Shown: positions 26,849-36,664 of the stretch, one piece after another
How the letters are laid out: every line of letters begins with the position of its first letter
Position numbering within the stretch: position 1 is the first letter of the stretch
Origin: an uncultured Kiloniellaceae bacterium
GTDB lineage: Bacteria; Pseudomonadota; Alphaproteobacteria; Kiloniellales; Kiloniellaceae
Direction: 5' to 3'
DNA: 64,000 nt
NCBI GenBank assembly: GCA_947493695.1
Contig: CANLSF010000003.1
Location: 310,001 to 374,000, forward strand
The notes under the pieces: model-generated
Told to the model about the DNA's origin: nothing
Seen by the model: only the letters and a program-made list of their open reading frames with translations
Database searches by the model: none
Made by a program: the position numbers and the translations under genes

Positions 26849-27862
26849 TTGAGCAACACCCCAACTGTTATTTTGTTTGGCCAGAAGGCCGCCAGTAAAG
26901 CTTCACAACTGAGCGAACTGCTCACAACAGATTGGGATGTGATTGGCTGCGTCCCCGAAGAGGTCACAGAAGAAGAACTCAGCAACCTGGCGCTTAAAGC
27001 CAAGGCGATGGTCAGCGGCAGACCGGACAGCACCCTTCCCTTCCTACCGAAACTTGAGATGTTCCAGATTCCCTTTGCAGGCTATGACTGGATAACGCCG
27101 GACGAACTGCCCGCAGGCTGCACCTTCTGCAACGCCTACGAACACGAACCCGCAATTGCCGAATATCTGATGCTCGGTATGCTCGAGTGGGAAATCGGGC
27201 TCTGCCGGGTGTCGAGCCGGTTTCGGGAAAAAAGCTGGGAGGGTCGGACCGCCGGTGCGGGCCCCACCCACGGCGAGCTCAAAGGTAAGACAGTCGGCAT
27301 ACTGGGTTACGGGCATATCGGCCGCGAAGTTGCGCGCCGCGCGGCGGCCTTTGACATGCGGATCGCCGCAATCGCCAATTCACCAAAACCGGCCGAAGAA
27401 AACGTGGACTGGATCGGCACTCAAAAAGATCTGGAGCGCCTTTTAAGCGAGAGTGATTACCTGGTCGTTTGCTGCCCTCTGAATGAACAGACCCGCGATC
27501 TCGTCGACGCAAATGCCTTTGCATGCATGAAACCCGACGCTGTTATCCTCAATGTTGCACGAGGTCCGATCGTCAATGAGGAAGCCTTGTTCCAGGCCCT
27601 TAAAACCAAGGCAATCGGAGGCGCCATTATTGATGTCTGGTACCAATACCCGTCGCCAGACAACCCCTCGGCTCAGCCCTCTGCTTTTCCATTCCATGAA
27701 CTCGACAACATCATCATGACGCCACACAATTCCGGCTGGACGGAGGAGACCATCGATCGCCGATGGCGCTTCGTCGCCGCAAACCTGGACCGGCTTGCGC
27801 GTGGTGAACCTATCCAGAACGCTGTCTTTCAAGGTACCGGGCGCAATGTTGTGTCAGCGTAG
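26849..27862 (+). CDS. D-isomer-specific 2-hydroxyacid dehydrogenase
   Basis: 337 residues from a TTG at 26849 with GGGAAGA upstream. The longer frame to 26735 lacks a site. The NAD-binding fold shows TVGILGYGHIGREVARRA, then NVARGPIVNEEAL. The substrate-fold Arg is in LNVARGP, and the Glu/His relay is weaker: the usual C-terminal His is in MTPHNSGWTEE. It will reduce a 2-keto acid or oxidise a D-2-hydroxy acid with NAD(P). Substrate cannot be read from sequence. Single gene, convergent with the cyclase. Confidence 0.85.
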   Translation: MSNTPTVILFGQKAASKASQLSELLTTDWDVIGCVPEEVTEEELSNLALKAKAMVSGRPDSTLPFLPKLEMFQIPFAGYDWITPDELPAGCTFCNAYEHEPAIAEYLMLGMLEWEIGLCRVSSRFREKSWEGRTAGAGPTHGELKGKTVGILGYGHIGREVARRAAAFDMRIAAIANSPKPAEENVDWIGTQKDLERLLSESDYLVVCCPLNEQTRDLVDANAFACMKPDAVILNVARGPIVNEEALFQALKTKAIGGAIIDVWYQYPSPDNPSAQPSAFPFHELDNIIMTPHNSGWTEETIDRRWRFVAANLDRLARGEPIQNAVFQGTGRNVVSA

Positions 27863-27897
27863 CTTCAGCAAGCGAAGTCTTCGAAAACTGCCGAAGC

Positions 27898-27928
27898 GAG
27901 CACGAGATACAGCTCTTGTGCTCTAGTT
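27898..27928. terminator. Hairpin between convergent genes
   Basis: GAGCAC at 27898-27903 and GTGCTC at 27918-27923 with extra inner pairing, then TAGTTT. It probably ends transcription of the dehydrogenase gene and, read backwards, may affect the cyclase transcript. Confidence 0.4.
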
Positions 27929-29821
27929 TAACAATGTATTCGGGCTGCTGGAGAGCAATCGGTAGACGCTGATCTCGCGCACCCTGCCTTTTACCTGAAA
28001 ACTTCCGGCCGCCTCGAAGGCAACCTCGACATCCTCAACTTCCGAGACCACGGCATCGGACACCAGAATCGTCACGAAATCTCCACGATCCAGTTCCTTG
28101 CCAAGCGTCTCGAGCCGCTGCCCTGTATTCACCGTATCGCCGACAATGGTGTAATTCATCCGGCCTGGCGCGCCGATGTTGCCAACGACCACCGGTCCGG
28201 AATGGATCCCGATCCGGACGCGAATAGCAGACTGACTGTTGATCTCGCGTTTAGCATTTTCAGCTTCAACCGCGCGAACCATCTTCAGCGCTGCCCGGCA
28301 TGCCCGCGCCGCGGTATCCCCCTGCTCATCAGGCGCGCCCCAAAACGCCATCAGACCATCACCGATGAATTTGTCGATCGTTCCCCCTTCGGAATCGACG
28401 CAACCGCCCAGCAAGGCAAAGTGTTCGTTGAGCAAGCTTGCGATTTCACCAGCCGGCAAACGTTCCGATTCTGCGGTAAAGCCGACAATGTCGGTGAACA
28501 TGACCGTTAGAATGCGCTCCTGAGACTCCAGACTGCTGGCATCACCGGTCTGAATAAGACGAGTTACCAGCGTGCGCGGCACATAGGTCTCGAACCAGCG
28601 CAGTCCCGCCAGCATGGAGTTGAAGGCAAGCGCCTGATCATTCAGCTCACGCACCCGGCTACCGGGCAGACTATGAACATGAGAGAGATCGAGAGCGCCG
28701 ATCTGTGTCGCGCTTTGCGCCAGCAGCCTGATCGGCCGTGCCAATCTGCGTCCAAGCAACACAGCCATCAAGGTTGCAAGGATTGCGATCCCAAGACCGG
28801 CAGCAGCCGCGAAGCCCAGACGTTCGAGCTCTGTGTCCGCGTCGTCTGAGACCAGCCAGGCGCCAATTGCCCAGGGAGGGCTGCCAAATTCATTGACCCA
28901 GCGATAGATGGCCACATGTTCAATATCGCCGACCTCCATGATCACCACATTGACCCCGGACTTCGCCGCACGATCAAAGAACTCTGCAGGTTGACCGGAC
29001 CAAATCTCTTCAAGAACAATGTCTCCGACCCGATTGAGAGCAACCACCGGGTTTTCGATTGTCTGCTCCGGGTGCGGTTGGGTTAGCAGGGGATGCGCCA
29101 GAACCCGATCCCGACCGTAGAGAATAAATGCGTTCGTATCGAACAGGTCTCCGACTTCAGTCACGAACTTTGAGAGTTCGGGCAGGGACACCCCGACGGC
29201 AAGAAACCCGACGTACTCACCATTGACCCGAATTGGTTGCACGAGATTCACATAGCTGAGCCCGACTCCAGGCGCGAACACGATATCATCCCAAAAGGGG
29301 CCGTTCGCTTCACGCGCACGGGCGTCCTTGATCCTTGCTGTTTCGGAGGTGTCCGTTTCGATGTCAATGATGGTGGCAGGAGCCCCCGGTTTATCGTTGA
29401 GCACCACGAGTTGGCGGAAGTCTGCATGCCAGTATGAAAGCACCTCGATCTGAGGCGCCGCCGCAAGACTTCCAGACAGAAGGTCGATCAAACGCTGATG
29501 ATCTTCCGGATCCACCTGACCGGTCACAATGCGCCGGCGGATGAACTCGACCTGCGCCAGCGCGGGGTTCAGATAGGCGCGCACATCGCTTTCGATCGAA
29601 CCGATGATCAACTCGGACCGATCGTTCAGAAGATCGATTGTATTTCGCTGACTGGTCCAGAGCCCGATGAAGAGTACCAATACGACCGCGCTCAAAACCA
29701 GCACAGCCATACTGCCTGCCAAAACCAGGGAGACCGGAAAAGTCGAGGAAGCCTGTCGGATCGGCACCTCCTCTTTCATGGCGTCATTATCGCTGTCCAC
29801 ACTCTGGGTGGTGAGTGTCAT
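27923..29821 (-). CDS. Membrane class III adenylate cyclase with sensor domain
   Basis: 632 residues: membrane segment near 29-53, periplasmic Cache-like sensor about 55-345 (FAPGVGLSYVNLVQPI, EYVGFLAVGVS), second membrane segment near 350-370, HAMP, then the cyclase domain about 440-620. Catalytic features are present: MFTDIVGFTAESE (first metal Asp), KFIGDGLMAFWGAP (second Asp), IHSGPVVVGNIG, and VGDTVNTGQRLE (Asp, Asn, Arg). It makes cyclic AMP in response to a ligand outside the inner membrane. A cNMP-binding protein is encoded at 53088, but no direct link is shown. Confidence 0.9.
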   Translation of the reverse strand: MTLTTQSVDSDNDAMKEEVPIRQASSTFPVSLVLAGSMAVLVLSAVVLVLFIGLWTSQRNTIDLLNDRSELIIGSIESDVRAYLNPALAQVEFIRRRIVTGQVDPEDHQRLIDLLSGSLAAAPQIEVLSYWHADFRQLVVLNDKPGAPATIIDIETDTSETARIKDARAREANGPFWDDIVFAPGVGLSYVNLVQPIRVNGEYVGFLAVGVSLPELSKFVTEVGDLFDTNAFILYGRDRVLAHPLLTQPHPEQTIENPVVALNRVGDIVLEEIWSGQPAEFFDRAAKSGVNVVIMEVGDIEHVAIYRWVNEFGSPPWAIGAWLVSDDADTELERLGFAAAAGLGIAILATLMAVLLGRRLARPIRLLAQSATQIGALDLSHVHSLPGSRVRELNDQALAFNSMLAGLRWFETYVPRTLVTRLIQTGDASSLESQERILTVMFTDIVGFTAESERLPAGEIASLLNEHFALLGGCVDSEGGTIDKFIGDGLMAFWGAPDEQGDTAARACRAALKMVRAVEAENAKREINSQSAIRVRIGIHSGPVVVGNIGAPGRMNYTIVGDTVNTGQRLETLGKELDRGDFVTILVSDAVVSEVEDVEVAFEAAGSFQVKGRVREISVYRLLSSSPNTLLN

Positions 29822-30019
29822 CTGGTTTTAGGTCTTTCCATTTTCTTGAACGACTGGCCAAAGCCGACCGCATGCTTGCTTTGCGTCTCAGGCTTTGCAT
29901 CATCGCCAAGCGCTGTTAGCTCAGATCTGAAGAATCCCGCTTGGGCCTAGATTTGAAACATAACCTTCATCTTGGCAATTGGCTTCCTTTTTTGCCACCA
30001 AGGTAATTTCTCACCCGCA

Positions 30020-30160
30020 ATGTCAGATATCGGCAGTGCCGATCGTGGAAAGTGTTTGTTTAAATTTGAAAATCCGAAAGACGAAAACGCCAACCGTCTG
30101 AAAAGACTTCTTTTGCACCTTGGATACGCGGTTCATGCGACCAATAAGGAAGCGGATTAG
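30020..30160 (+). CDS. Possible 46-residue small protein
   Basis: MSDIGSADRGKC then NPKDENANRLKRLLLHLGY and a charged end. The composition is protein-like, but there is no good ribosome site and no family. Its end overlaps the phhA stop. The remaining part of 29822-30156 holds nothing else. Confidence 0.25.
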   Translation: MSDIGSADRGKCLFKFENPKDENANRLKRLLLHLGYAVHATNKEAD

Positions 30161-31053
30161 CGGTGATAACTGCCGTTGCCGCGGGACAGCAAGCTGTCCG
30201 TTTCCAGAATTACACCTGGGTCGTAATCCGGGCGCTGGTTCATTCTTTCGTAAATCGGTGCGAAATCCTGCGCAGTGACATCAAAAAGACTTTGGAAACT
30301 CTCAATCACGAAGTAAGTCTCCTGAAAGTCGTCAATGCGATAAAGTGTCGACATCACGCGTTCAAGATCGAACCCGACACGGTTGGGAGACGGTGACTCA
30401 AGAGCGAATATGCTCTCGCTTTTGGAAGAAACAATGCCCGCGCCGTAGATCCGTAACCCCTCGGGCGTCTGGATCAACCCGAATTCAACACTGTACCAAT
30501 AGAGACGCGCCAGATACTGCAGGGCGCCCTTCCCGCATGCACGCAAACCGCCCTTGCCATAGGCTTGCATATAGTCGGCAAATACCGGATTGGCGAGCAG
30601 CGGCACATGCCCGAACACATCGTGAAAGAGATCCGGCTCTTCCAGGTAGTCAAGTTGCGCCCGATTCCGAATCCAGTGCGTGGCCGGGAATCGCCGGTTC
30701 GCGAGATGATCGAAGAAGACTTCATCGGGCACCAGACCGGGGACCGCAACAATCTGCCAACCGGTGGCCTTACCAAGAAGCTGGTTCAGACGAGCAAAGT
30801 CCGGAATGCCCTCTGCAGCTACGGACAGAAAATCGAGCCCCTGCAGAAACTCCGGGACCACCCGCCCCGGAAGCAGCGCCGCCTGACGATCGAAGAGCTC
30901 ACGCCAAATGGCGTGGTCTTCATCGCTGTATCTCTCCCAGTTCTGATCGACCGTAAAGTCGGCCCGAACGTCACCTGAGCCGGATGGGCTATCCGCCTCG
31001 CGTGATGAAGCTTTCGGCAGTGGCTGCATCACGCCCTCCTGAGCGTTCAACAC
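30157..31053 (-). CDS. phhA: Phenylalanine 4-monooxygenase
   Basis: 298 residues, the usual bacterial length. It hydroxylates L-phenylalanine to L-tyrosine with iron and tetrahydropterin in the cytoplasm. The iron ligands are visible: the FHDVFGHVPLL block (two His) near residue 135 and the Glu in YSVEFGLI near 183. The start could also be a Met nine codons in. Hpd starts 80 bases upstream on the same strand and ends 11 bases before phhA begins, so both are one operon for phenylalanine/tyrosine breakdown, with an Lrp regulator divergent. Confidence 0.95.
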   Translation of the reverse strand: MLNAQEGVMQPLPKASSREADSPSGSGDVRADFTVDQNWERYSDEDHAIWRELFDRQAALLPGRVVPEFLQGLDFLSVAAEGIPDFARLNQLLGKATGWQIVAVPGLVPDEVFFDHLANRRFPATHWIRNRAQLDYLEEPDLFHDVFGHVPLLANPVFADYMQAYGKGGLRACGKGALQYLARLYWYSVEFGLIQTPEGLRIYGAGIVSSKSESIFALESPSPNRVGFDLERVMSTLYRIDDFQETYFVIESFQSLFDVTAQDFAPIYERMNQRPDYDPGVILETDSLLSRGNGSYHR

Positions 31054-31064
31054 GTGAATCAGTC

Positions 31065-32135
31065 TTAAGCCACGTCCAACACACCGCGGCGGATCTGATC
31101 CTGCTCAATCGAGTCAAACAGCGCTTTGAAGTTTCCTTCGCCAAATCCTTCGTCGCCCTTACGCTGGATCAACTCAAAGAACACGGGCCCGATGACGGTC
31201 TTCGTAAAGATCTGCAACAGTCGACCACCGTCTTCGGTGGGAGCACCGTCAATCAGGATACGGGTACTCTTCAGACGCTCGACATCCTCGCCATGACTAG
31301 GCAGGCGTTCGTCGATGTTTTCATAATAGGTTTCCGGCACATCGCGTTGAAAATCGATACCGCGCTCTGTCAAAGCCTCAACAGAAGCATAGATATCGTC
31401 GGTTCCGAGCGCGATATGCTGGATACCCTCGCCGTTGTACTGCTCCAGATACTCCGCGATCTGCGACTTGTCGTCGGAGCTCTCGTTGATCGGGATCCGG
31501 ATCTTGCCGCAGGGCGATGTCATGGCGCGGGATTTCAGGCCCGTCAGCTTACCTTCGATATCGAAGTAACGGATTTCCCGGAAGTTGAAGAGGCGCTCAT
31601 AAAAGCCACCCCATTCGTCCATCCGTCCCCGGTGCACATTGTGGGTCAGATGATCGATGTAGGTCAGGCCGGCGCCCTTGGGGTTCTGATCGACTCCTTC
31701 GATGGGAACGAAATCGACGTCATAGATTGAGCCGTTCTGGCCATAACGATCCACTAGATAGATCAGGGAATCACCGATTCCCTTGATGGCAGGGATATTC
31801 AGTTCCATGGGACCGGCTTTGCTCTCAACGACCCAGCCACCCAGATGCTCTGCCCGTTTGCAAGCGGCGGCAGCGTCCTTCACGCGAAATGCGATCGCGC
31901 AAACCGAAGGTCCGTGGAGTTGACTGAAGGCACGCGGAAAACCCTCGCGTTCCGCATTGATGATGAAGTTGACATCCCCCTGGCGATAAAGCGTCACGTC
32001 CTTGGAACGGTGACGGGCGATTGCGGTAAAGCCAAAGGTCTCAAAGAGTTCACCAAGCGCCTTCGGATCCGGCGAAGCGTACTCAATAAACTCGAAACCA
32101 TCGGTCCCCATGGGGTTTTCCCAAACGTCGCTCAT
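31065..32135 (-). CDS. hpd: 4-hydroxyphenylpyruvate dioxygenase
   Basis: 356 residues from the ATG at 32135 (GAGGAGAG upstream). It converts 4-hydroxyphenylpyruvate to homogentisate. The iron ligands are His in YIDHLTHNV, His in [10 protein letters not shown] and Glu in [12 protein letters not shown]. The C-terminal GFGEGNF helix that closes the active site is present. First gene of the hpd-phhA operon. The aminotransferase and the homogentisate genes are not in the window. Confidence 0.95.
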   Translation of the reverse strand: MSDVWENPMGTDGFEFIEYASPDPKALGELFETFGFTAIARHRSKDVTLYRQGDVNFIINAEREGFPRAFSQLHGPSVCAIAFRVKDAAAACKRAEHLGGWVVESKAGPMELNIPAIKGIGDSLIYLVDRYGQNGSIYDVDFVPIEGVDQNPKGAGLTYIDHLTHNVHRGRMDEWGGFYERLFNFREIRYFDIEGKLTGLKSRAMTSPCGKIRIPINESSDDKSQIAEYLEQYNGEGIQHIALGTDDIYASVEALTERGIDFQRDVPETYYENIDERLPSHGEDVERLKSTRILIDGAPTEDGGRLLQIFTKTVIGPVFFELIQRKGDEGFGEGNFKALFDSIEQDQIRRGVLDVA

Positions 32136-32294
32136 CACTCTCTCCTCGGTTTGGCTGCGGGGCATAATTGCCGCTTTTCCTGGTCATGCTCCGCTCCTTG
32201 GTTTTGGCACCCCATCTGGGTCACGCGGCGAAGCCTTGGTCCACCCTATGATCATGCACCCAAAAGGAGCACAAGATCCTTGCGAATTTCTGTA

Positions 32295-32312
32295 TGAAAT
32301 TGTAAATTTTCA
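32295..32312. promoter_or_regulatory. Possible Lrp-type operator between hpd and lrp gene
   Basis: TGAAATTGTAAATTTTCA is an imperfect AT-rich palindrome (TGAAA...TTTCA) in the 216-base divergent region, 40 bases before the Lrp gene start. Its form suits Lrp/AsnC binding sites. Assignment is inference. Confidence 0.4.
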
Positions 32313-32351
32313 CAAGAAACGTGCATATTTTAATGATAAACTGGATGTTAC

Positions 32352-32834
32352 ATGCAGATAGATGCGATGGACCTCAAAATACTTTCGAGTCTTCAAGGTA
32401 ACGCCCGCCTCTCGAACGTCGAGCTCTCGGAACAGGTCAATCTCTCGGCTTCACAGTGCTACCGGCGCCTGAAAAGCATGGAAGACAAGGGAATTATTCG
32501 AGGTTACACAGCAGTTTTGGAACCCGGCGTTCTGGGTTTCGGGGTCATGGCGCATGTGAACGTTTCACTCGAGAAACACGGCGATAACCCTGTGCAGGCT
32601 TTTAGCGCAGCCATTCACGAATATCCGGAGGTTTTGGAATGCCACGCTGTGTCCGGTGATGCGGACTACGTACTGCGGGTGGTCGCACCTGACCTCAAAG
32701 CCTTCTCGGACTTTCTCATGCATCGCTTGCTGGTCCTGCCGTTCATCGCCACCGTGCGATCCAGCATTTTTCTGGACGAGCTAAAAAACACAACGGCTTT
32801 GCCCTTGCAGAACATCGCGCCTGACCAGCGGTAA
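32352..32834 (+). CDS. Lrp/AsnC-family regulator, divergent from hpd
   Basis: 160 residues: N-terminal winged HTH (MDLKILSSLQGNARLS, VNLSASQCYRRLKSMEDKG) and C-terminal RAM ligand domain (CHAVSGDADYVLRVVAPD). By position it most likely controls the hpd-phhA operon in response to an aromatic amino acid, as known for Lrp-type regulators of this pathway. It also shares the divergent promoter region and may control itself. Confidence 0.9.
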   Translation: MQIDAMDLKILSSLQGNARLSNVELSEQVNLSASQCYRRLKSMEDKGIIRGYTAVLEPGVLGFGVMAHVNVSLEKHGDNPVQAFSAAIHEYPEVLECHAVSGDADYVLRVVAPDLKAFSDFLMHRLLVLPFIATVRSSIFLDELKNTTALPLQNIAPDQR

Positions 32835-32877
32835 TCCTGTAAGACACTCGACATCGAAGCATCGCTGCGAATCAAGA

Positions 32878-33318
32878 TCAGATGTCGCCATCCCCTCGCT
32901 CGATCCACGACCAGATAAGATGCGTTGAGAGCCCGGCAATTGCGCCGATGGGCATAATTACCCACCAGAGAAAGAGGAACCCGGCCAAGGTGACCGCCAG
33001 GACACTCAAGCCAAAGTCATCGAATATGTTCCCACCCACAAATCCCAAGCCTTCAAGTACGTAGATTATCGAACCCGCAATAGGAAGGGCGAGAAAGGCA
33101 TTCAAAGCGCCAACCAACGTGGACCTCAGCCAGTTCGACCCAGTACCGATAACGCGAGACTGGATAAACCACCCAACGACGGCCGCCGCCAAAGCCGCAG
33201 GCAACACCATAAGAACAAAGGCGTCTTGATCAGGCGCCATATCGAATAGGGATGCCACTATGGTTGCCAGACAGGCGAAGATGAGCATCGAAACCGCGGC
33301 AAAGAGCCGTTTGATCAT
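32878..33318 (-). CDS. Small integral membrane protein
   Basis: 146 residues from the ATG at 33318 (GGAGAAAG upstream). Four membrane segments are evident: near 5-25, 33-52, 70-92 and 102-125. No conserved family motif recognised. Downstream of the Lrp gene but on the opposite strand. Inner membrane. Confidence 0.65.
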   Translation of the reverse strand: MIKRLFAAVSMLIFACLATIVASLFDMAPDQDAFVLMVLPAALAAAVVGWFIQSRVIGTGSNWLRSTLVGALNAFLALPIAGSIIYVLEGLGFVGGNIFDDFGLSVLAVTLAGFLFLWWVIMPIGAIAGLSTHLIWSWIERGDGDI

Positions 33319-33387
33319 CACACTTTCTCCGCTCTCAGCATTGCAGGTGCAGAACTGGCACAATCAAGCTGCAAAGAAAACCCGTCC

Positions 33388-34188
33388 TTAACCCGGATGC
33401 GCGCGGCTGGTGCCCTTTGTCGCCCGAAAGTCAGGCGCAGCGATCCTGCTGTAAAGCATGGCGGGATTGAAGCTACTGTGCCTTATACGGTATGGCATCA
33501 ACTTCATTATCCCCCAGGGTTCATGGTCCCGCACCTTGCATTGCGCGCGCACGACGCGCCGGGTGGTTCCCGGCTGGAGTATGCCGCCCGCGTGCAGGCC
33601 ATCCGTATCGAAAATTATCAAGGTCCCGGCGGAAGCCTCGATACTGACGGTACGGGCACGGTGTGTTTCGGGCAAGGCGTTGGGAATCAGCTCAGGCACT
33701 CCGCCGAGCCTGGCAAAGAGCTTACGGTAGCTGGTATTCCGCCTCTGGGAGCCTTTTATGTAGCTGAAAGCGCCATTCCGTTCCGAGGTGTCATCAAGAT
33801 AAATCATAAATTTCAGGCTGCGCTGGGTATCGAAGTGAATGTCAGTCACCGGCATGGCCCGAAATTCATTGGTTCCGAGAACCTCGTTGCAGAACTCAGC
33901 ATTCGGCAGGTAATCCGATGAGATCTTCTCGAAACTCTCATTTAAGAACATGGACGCTATGCAGGAGTGTTCTTGATTGCGTTGACGAAGATGCGGCTCA
34001 TCCAGCGCGATCCGAAATGCTCGGCCAGGCCGATGGTCGAACTGGGCTATACCATCATCAGCCTTCACCAAATAGCGCTCGAACTCATCCCGAAGCGCGT
34101 CCAGGCGGTCGCCCGATACATAACCTTCGTGCACCGAAATACCATCCCGATGCAAGGTTTCAATCACCTGGTCTAACCGCAAGTCCAT
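33388..34188 (-). CDS. Phytanoyl-CoA dioxygenase (PhyH)-like oxygenase
   Basis: 266 residues. The iron site is readable as IHFDTQ (His-x-Asp) near residue 116 and the distal His in DGLHAGG near 205, and the 2-oxoglutarate Arg lies in TRRVVRAQ. It is probably a non-haem iron, 2-oxoglutarate-dependent hydroxylase of a small molecule. The substrate is not indicated by neighbours. The ribosome site is weak, so the start is less sure. Confidence 0.75.
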   Translation of the reverse strand: MDLRLDQVIETLHRDGISVHEGYVSGDRLDALRDEFERYLVKADDGIAQFDHRPGRAFRIALDEPHLRQRNQEHSCIASMFLNESFEKISSDYLPNAEFCNEVLGTNEFRAMPVTDIHFDTQRSLKFMIYLDDTSERNGAFSYIKGSQRRNTSYRKLFARLGGVPELIPNALPETHRARTVSIEASAGTLIIFDTDGLHAGGILQPGTTRRVVRAQCKVRDHEPWGIMKLMPYRIRHSSFNPAMLYSRIAAPDFRATKGTSRAHPG

Positions 34189-34281
34189 CCGTCTAAAAAG
34201 CCCACAAACATCTACGTCCTAGTTGCTGAGGAGCTGAAATTATCATAGCCGGGAAAAACAAGAGTTAACCGCCACTCCCGC

Positions 34282-34953
34282 TTACGACAGAGATCTGTCG
34301 AGAAACGCCAGGGTCCGGCCTTTCGCAAGTTCGGTGCTGTCGGCATTAAAACCGCCGCGCTCGTCACAGGTAAAACCATGACCTGCATCGTAGAGATGCA
34401 CCTCCAGCTCCGCAGCTGCCTGTGCTTCCTGAACTGCCTCAATATGCTCAGGCAGGATCATTGGATCCGTGCGGCCAAAATGCATCTGGACGGGACAGTT
34501 GGGCTTCTCATCCTTGAAATCCACGATCTGACCGCCGTAGTAGCAGACACTCGCCGCCGGATGGAGGCGGGTGGCGCTCAACCACGCCACCGAGCCTCCG
34601 TAGCAGTAACCCACAACGCCAAGCTTGCCGCTCCCGGACAGATTGATCATTGCGGCTTCGATATCCTTCACCGCATCGTCCCAGGCAATTTCCAGACGCA
34701 GCTGACGGCCACGCGCGGTCCCCGGCTCGTCGTATTTCAGTTCAAGGCCAGGCTCGATACGGTCAAACAAGGCCGGCGCGACAGCCACATATCCTTCTGC
34801 AGCATAGCTGTCGCAGACATTGCGGATATGTCCGTTGACGCCGAAGATCTCCTGAACGATCACAAGGCCGCCCTTGGCCGCCCCTGCCGGCTCTGCGCGA
34901 TATCCGCCCAGCGTGTGACCATCGGAGGCCGTTAGTTTAATCGTCTCGCCCAT
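34282..34953 (-). CDS. Dienelactone hydrolase family protein
   Basis: 223 residues with the family triad: Cys in VGYCYGGSV near residue 118, Asp in FGRTDPMIL near 167, His in DAGHGFTCD near 198, and the Glu in VQEIFGVNG. Carboxymethylenebutenolidase activity is the family prototype, but many members act on other esters or lactones. It is followed 34 bases upstream on the same strand by a dehydrogenase gene, perhaps co-transcribed. Confidence 0.85.
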   Translation of the reverse strand: MGETIKLTASDGHTLGGYRAEPAGAAKGGLVIVQEIFGVNGHIRNVCDSYAAEGYVAVAPALFDRIEPGLELKYDEPGTARGRQLRLEIAWDDAVKDIEAAMINLSGSGKLGVVGYCYGGSVAWLSATRLHPAASVCYYGGQIVDFKDEKPNCPVQMHFGRTDPMILPEHIEAVQEAQAAAELEVHLYDAGHGFTCDERGGFNADSTELAKGRTLAFLDRSLS

Positions 34954-34987
34954 TGCATCTTCTCCCTGAACCCGGTTTCAGCCTCGT

Positions 34988-35878
34988 TCAGCCTTTGTAG
35001 GCCTTGCCCAGCTGACGCAAGCGCCGGATCAGGCTCGAAGTATCCCAGCGTCCGCCCCCCAGCGCCTGCACGTCGCCATAAAACTGATCGACCAACGCTG
35101 TGACCGGCAAGCTGGTATCCAGACGATCGGCTTCTGCCAACGCGATCCCGAGGTCTTTGCGCATCCAGTCGACGGCGAAACCGAAGTCGAACTTGTCATC
35201 CACCATGGTGTCGAAGCGGTTCTCCATCTGCCAGGACTGCGCCGCGCCCTTGGAAATCACACCGGCAACCTGCTTGGCGTCCAGGCCGGCTTTCTGCGCG
35301 AAGTGCATGCCTTCGGACAGCCCTTGGACCAGGCCTGCAATGCAGATCTGGTTGACCATCTTGGTCAGCTGACCTGCGCCAACCGGCCCGAGCAGTGTCA
35401 CTGCCTGCGCATAGGCTTCAACGGCACCCTTCACCGCCGAGAACTGCCCTTCATCACCGCCGCACATAACCGTCAGCTTGCCATTCTCGGCGCCGGCCTG
35501 TCCGCCTGAAACCGGACCATCGATAAACCCGATGCCAAGCGCGGCTCCGGCTTCAGCCAGTTCACGCGCGACGTCAGCGGAAGCGGTCGTATGATCGACA
35601 AAGATCGCGCCCTTCCCCATGCCGTTAAAGGCTCCATCATCGCCCAGCACCACAGATCTGAGATCATCGTCGTTGCCGACACAGGCCATGACGATTTCAG
35701 CATCCAATGCAGCTTCACGAGGAGTCGCCGCAGTCTTTCCCTTGTACTTCTCTGCCCAGGCTTGCGCCTTCGCAGGCGAGCGGTTGTAAACGGTGACGTC
35801 GTAGCCGTCATTCGCCAGGTGTCCTGCCATCGGAAAACCCATCACACCGAGACCGAGAAAAGCGACTTTCTTGCTCAT
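34988..35878 (-). CDS. 3-hydroxyisobutyrate dehydrogenase family oxidoreductase
   Basis: 296 residues from the ATG at 35878 (AGGGAGAT upstream). NAD(P)-binding start VAFLGLGVMGFPMA, substrate-binding DGPVSGGQAGAENG near residue 123, and the catalytic Lys block KMVNQICIAG near 170. The family includes 3-hydroxyisobutyrate dehydrogenase, tartronate-semialdehyde reductase and beta-hydroxyacid reductases. The exact substrate is not decided by sequence. Likely operon with the dienelactone-hydrolase-like gene. Confidence 0.85.
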   Translation of the reverse strand: MSKKVAFLGLGVMGFPMAGHLANDGYDVTVYNRSPAKAQAWAEKYKGKTAATPREAALDAEIVMACVGNDDDLRSVVLGDDGAFNGMGKGAIFVDHTTASADVARELAEAGAALGIGFIDGPVSGGQAGAENGKLTVMCGGDEGQFSAVKGAVEAYAQAVTLLGPVGAGQLTKMVNQICIAGLVQGLSEGMHFAQKAGLDAKQVAGVISKGAAQSWQMENRFDTMVDDKFDFGFAVDWMRKDLGIALAEADRLDTSLPVTALVDQFYGDVQALGGGRWDTSSLIRRLRQLGKAYKG

Positions 35879-36061
35879 GAACATCTCCCTTTGCGCGACG
35901 CAACCCGATGCAAGCAGGTTCGACTGCGCCTGTTTCTTTCGTTGAGAATGAAGTAGTGACCGACAACCGCACCAAAACCTGAGTCCCGGGCGATCAACAG
36001 ACCCTAGGTCGGTAAATCAGATCTTATTATTAGCGGAGGGACCGGCTTGGCCGCAAGGCTC

Positions 36062-36559
36062 CTAACCAGCGTAGGCAAGCGGTAACGCAGTGGTGTATTT
36101 GATCTCTTCCATTGCAAAACTGGAACTGACATCGGTGAGGTCGATACGCTGGATCAGTCTTTGATAAAACGCGTCATAGGCAGCGATATCAGGAACCACG
36201 ACACGCAGCATATAGTCAACATCTCCGCTCATGCGATAGAACTCCATGACTTCCGGAAAATTCACAACAACTTTCGCAAACTCTTCCAGCCACTTAACGT
36301 CATGCTTGCTGGTCTTGACGCCAACAAACACGGTGACGCCGAGGTTCAGTTTGTCCCGGTCCAGCAACGCGACACGCCGTCGGAGCACACCACTTTCCTC
36401 AAGCTGTCGGATACGCCGCCAACAGGGTGTTTTGGATAAGCCGACTCGCTCCGCAATGTCAGCGACTGCGAGGCCTGAATCTTCTTGAAGGCACTCCAGA
36501 ATTTTTCGATCTGTGGAATTCACGGAATTATTTCCCTTATTTATTCCATAAATGAGCAC
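36062..36559 (-). CDS. Lrp/AsnC-family regulator
   Basis: 165 residues in the long frame. A GTG inside the first codons (VNSTDRKIL) may be the true start. HTH STDRKILECLQEDSG and VGLSKTPCWRRIRQLEESG; RAM domain MSGDVDYMLRVVVPD. Divergent from the small DUF6356 gene, with an AT-rich 105-base gap that contains an imperfect palindrome around TTTTCTAGA. Probable target is that gene or itself. Confidence 0.9.
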   Translation of the reverse strand: MLIYGINKGNNSVNSTDRKILECLQEDSGLAVADIAERVGLSKTPCWRRIRQLEESGVLRRRVALLDRDKLNLGVTVFVGVKTSKHDVKWLEEFAKVVVNFPEVMEFYRMSGDVDYMLRVVVPDIAAYDAFYQRLIQRIDLTDVSSSFAMEEIKYTTALPLAYAG

Positions 36560-36664
36560 ATAATATCTAATTTTCTAGATTATCTGCGCACATTTAGAAC
36601 CATTTTTCAAGGAATACGAACTATCGTTTTCGTGTTGAACAGATAACCCAGGCAAGAATTCACA

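Noticed and set aside
29880-29960. Possible tRNA near the start of the intergenic region
   Set aside because: The GTTAGCTCAG string looks like a D-arm, but no acceptor stem, anticodon arm or T-arm can be built around it.
30345-30956. 203-codon plus-strand frame opposite phhA
   Set aside because: Shadow of a clearly identified enzyme gene.
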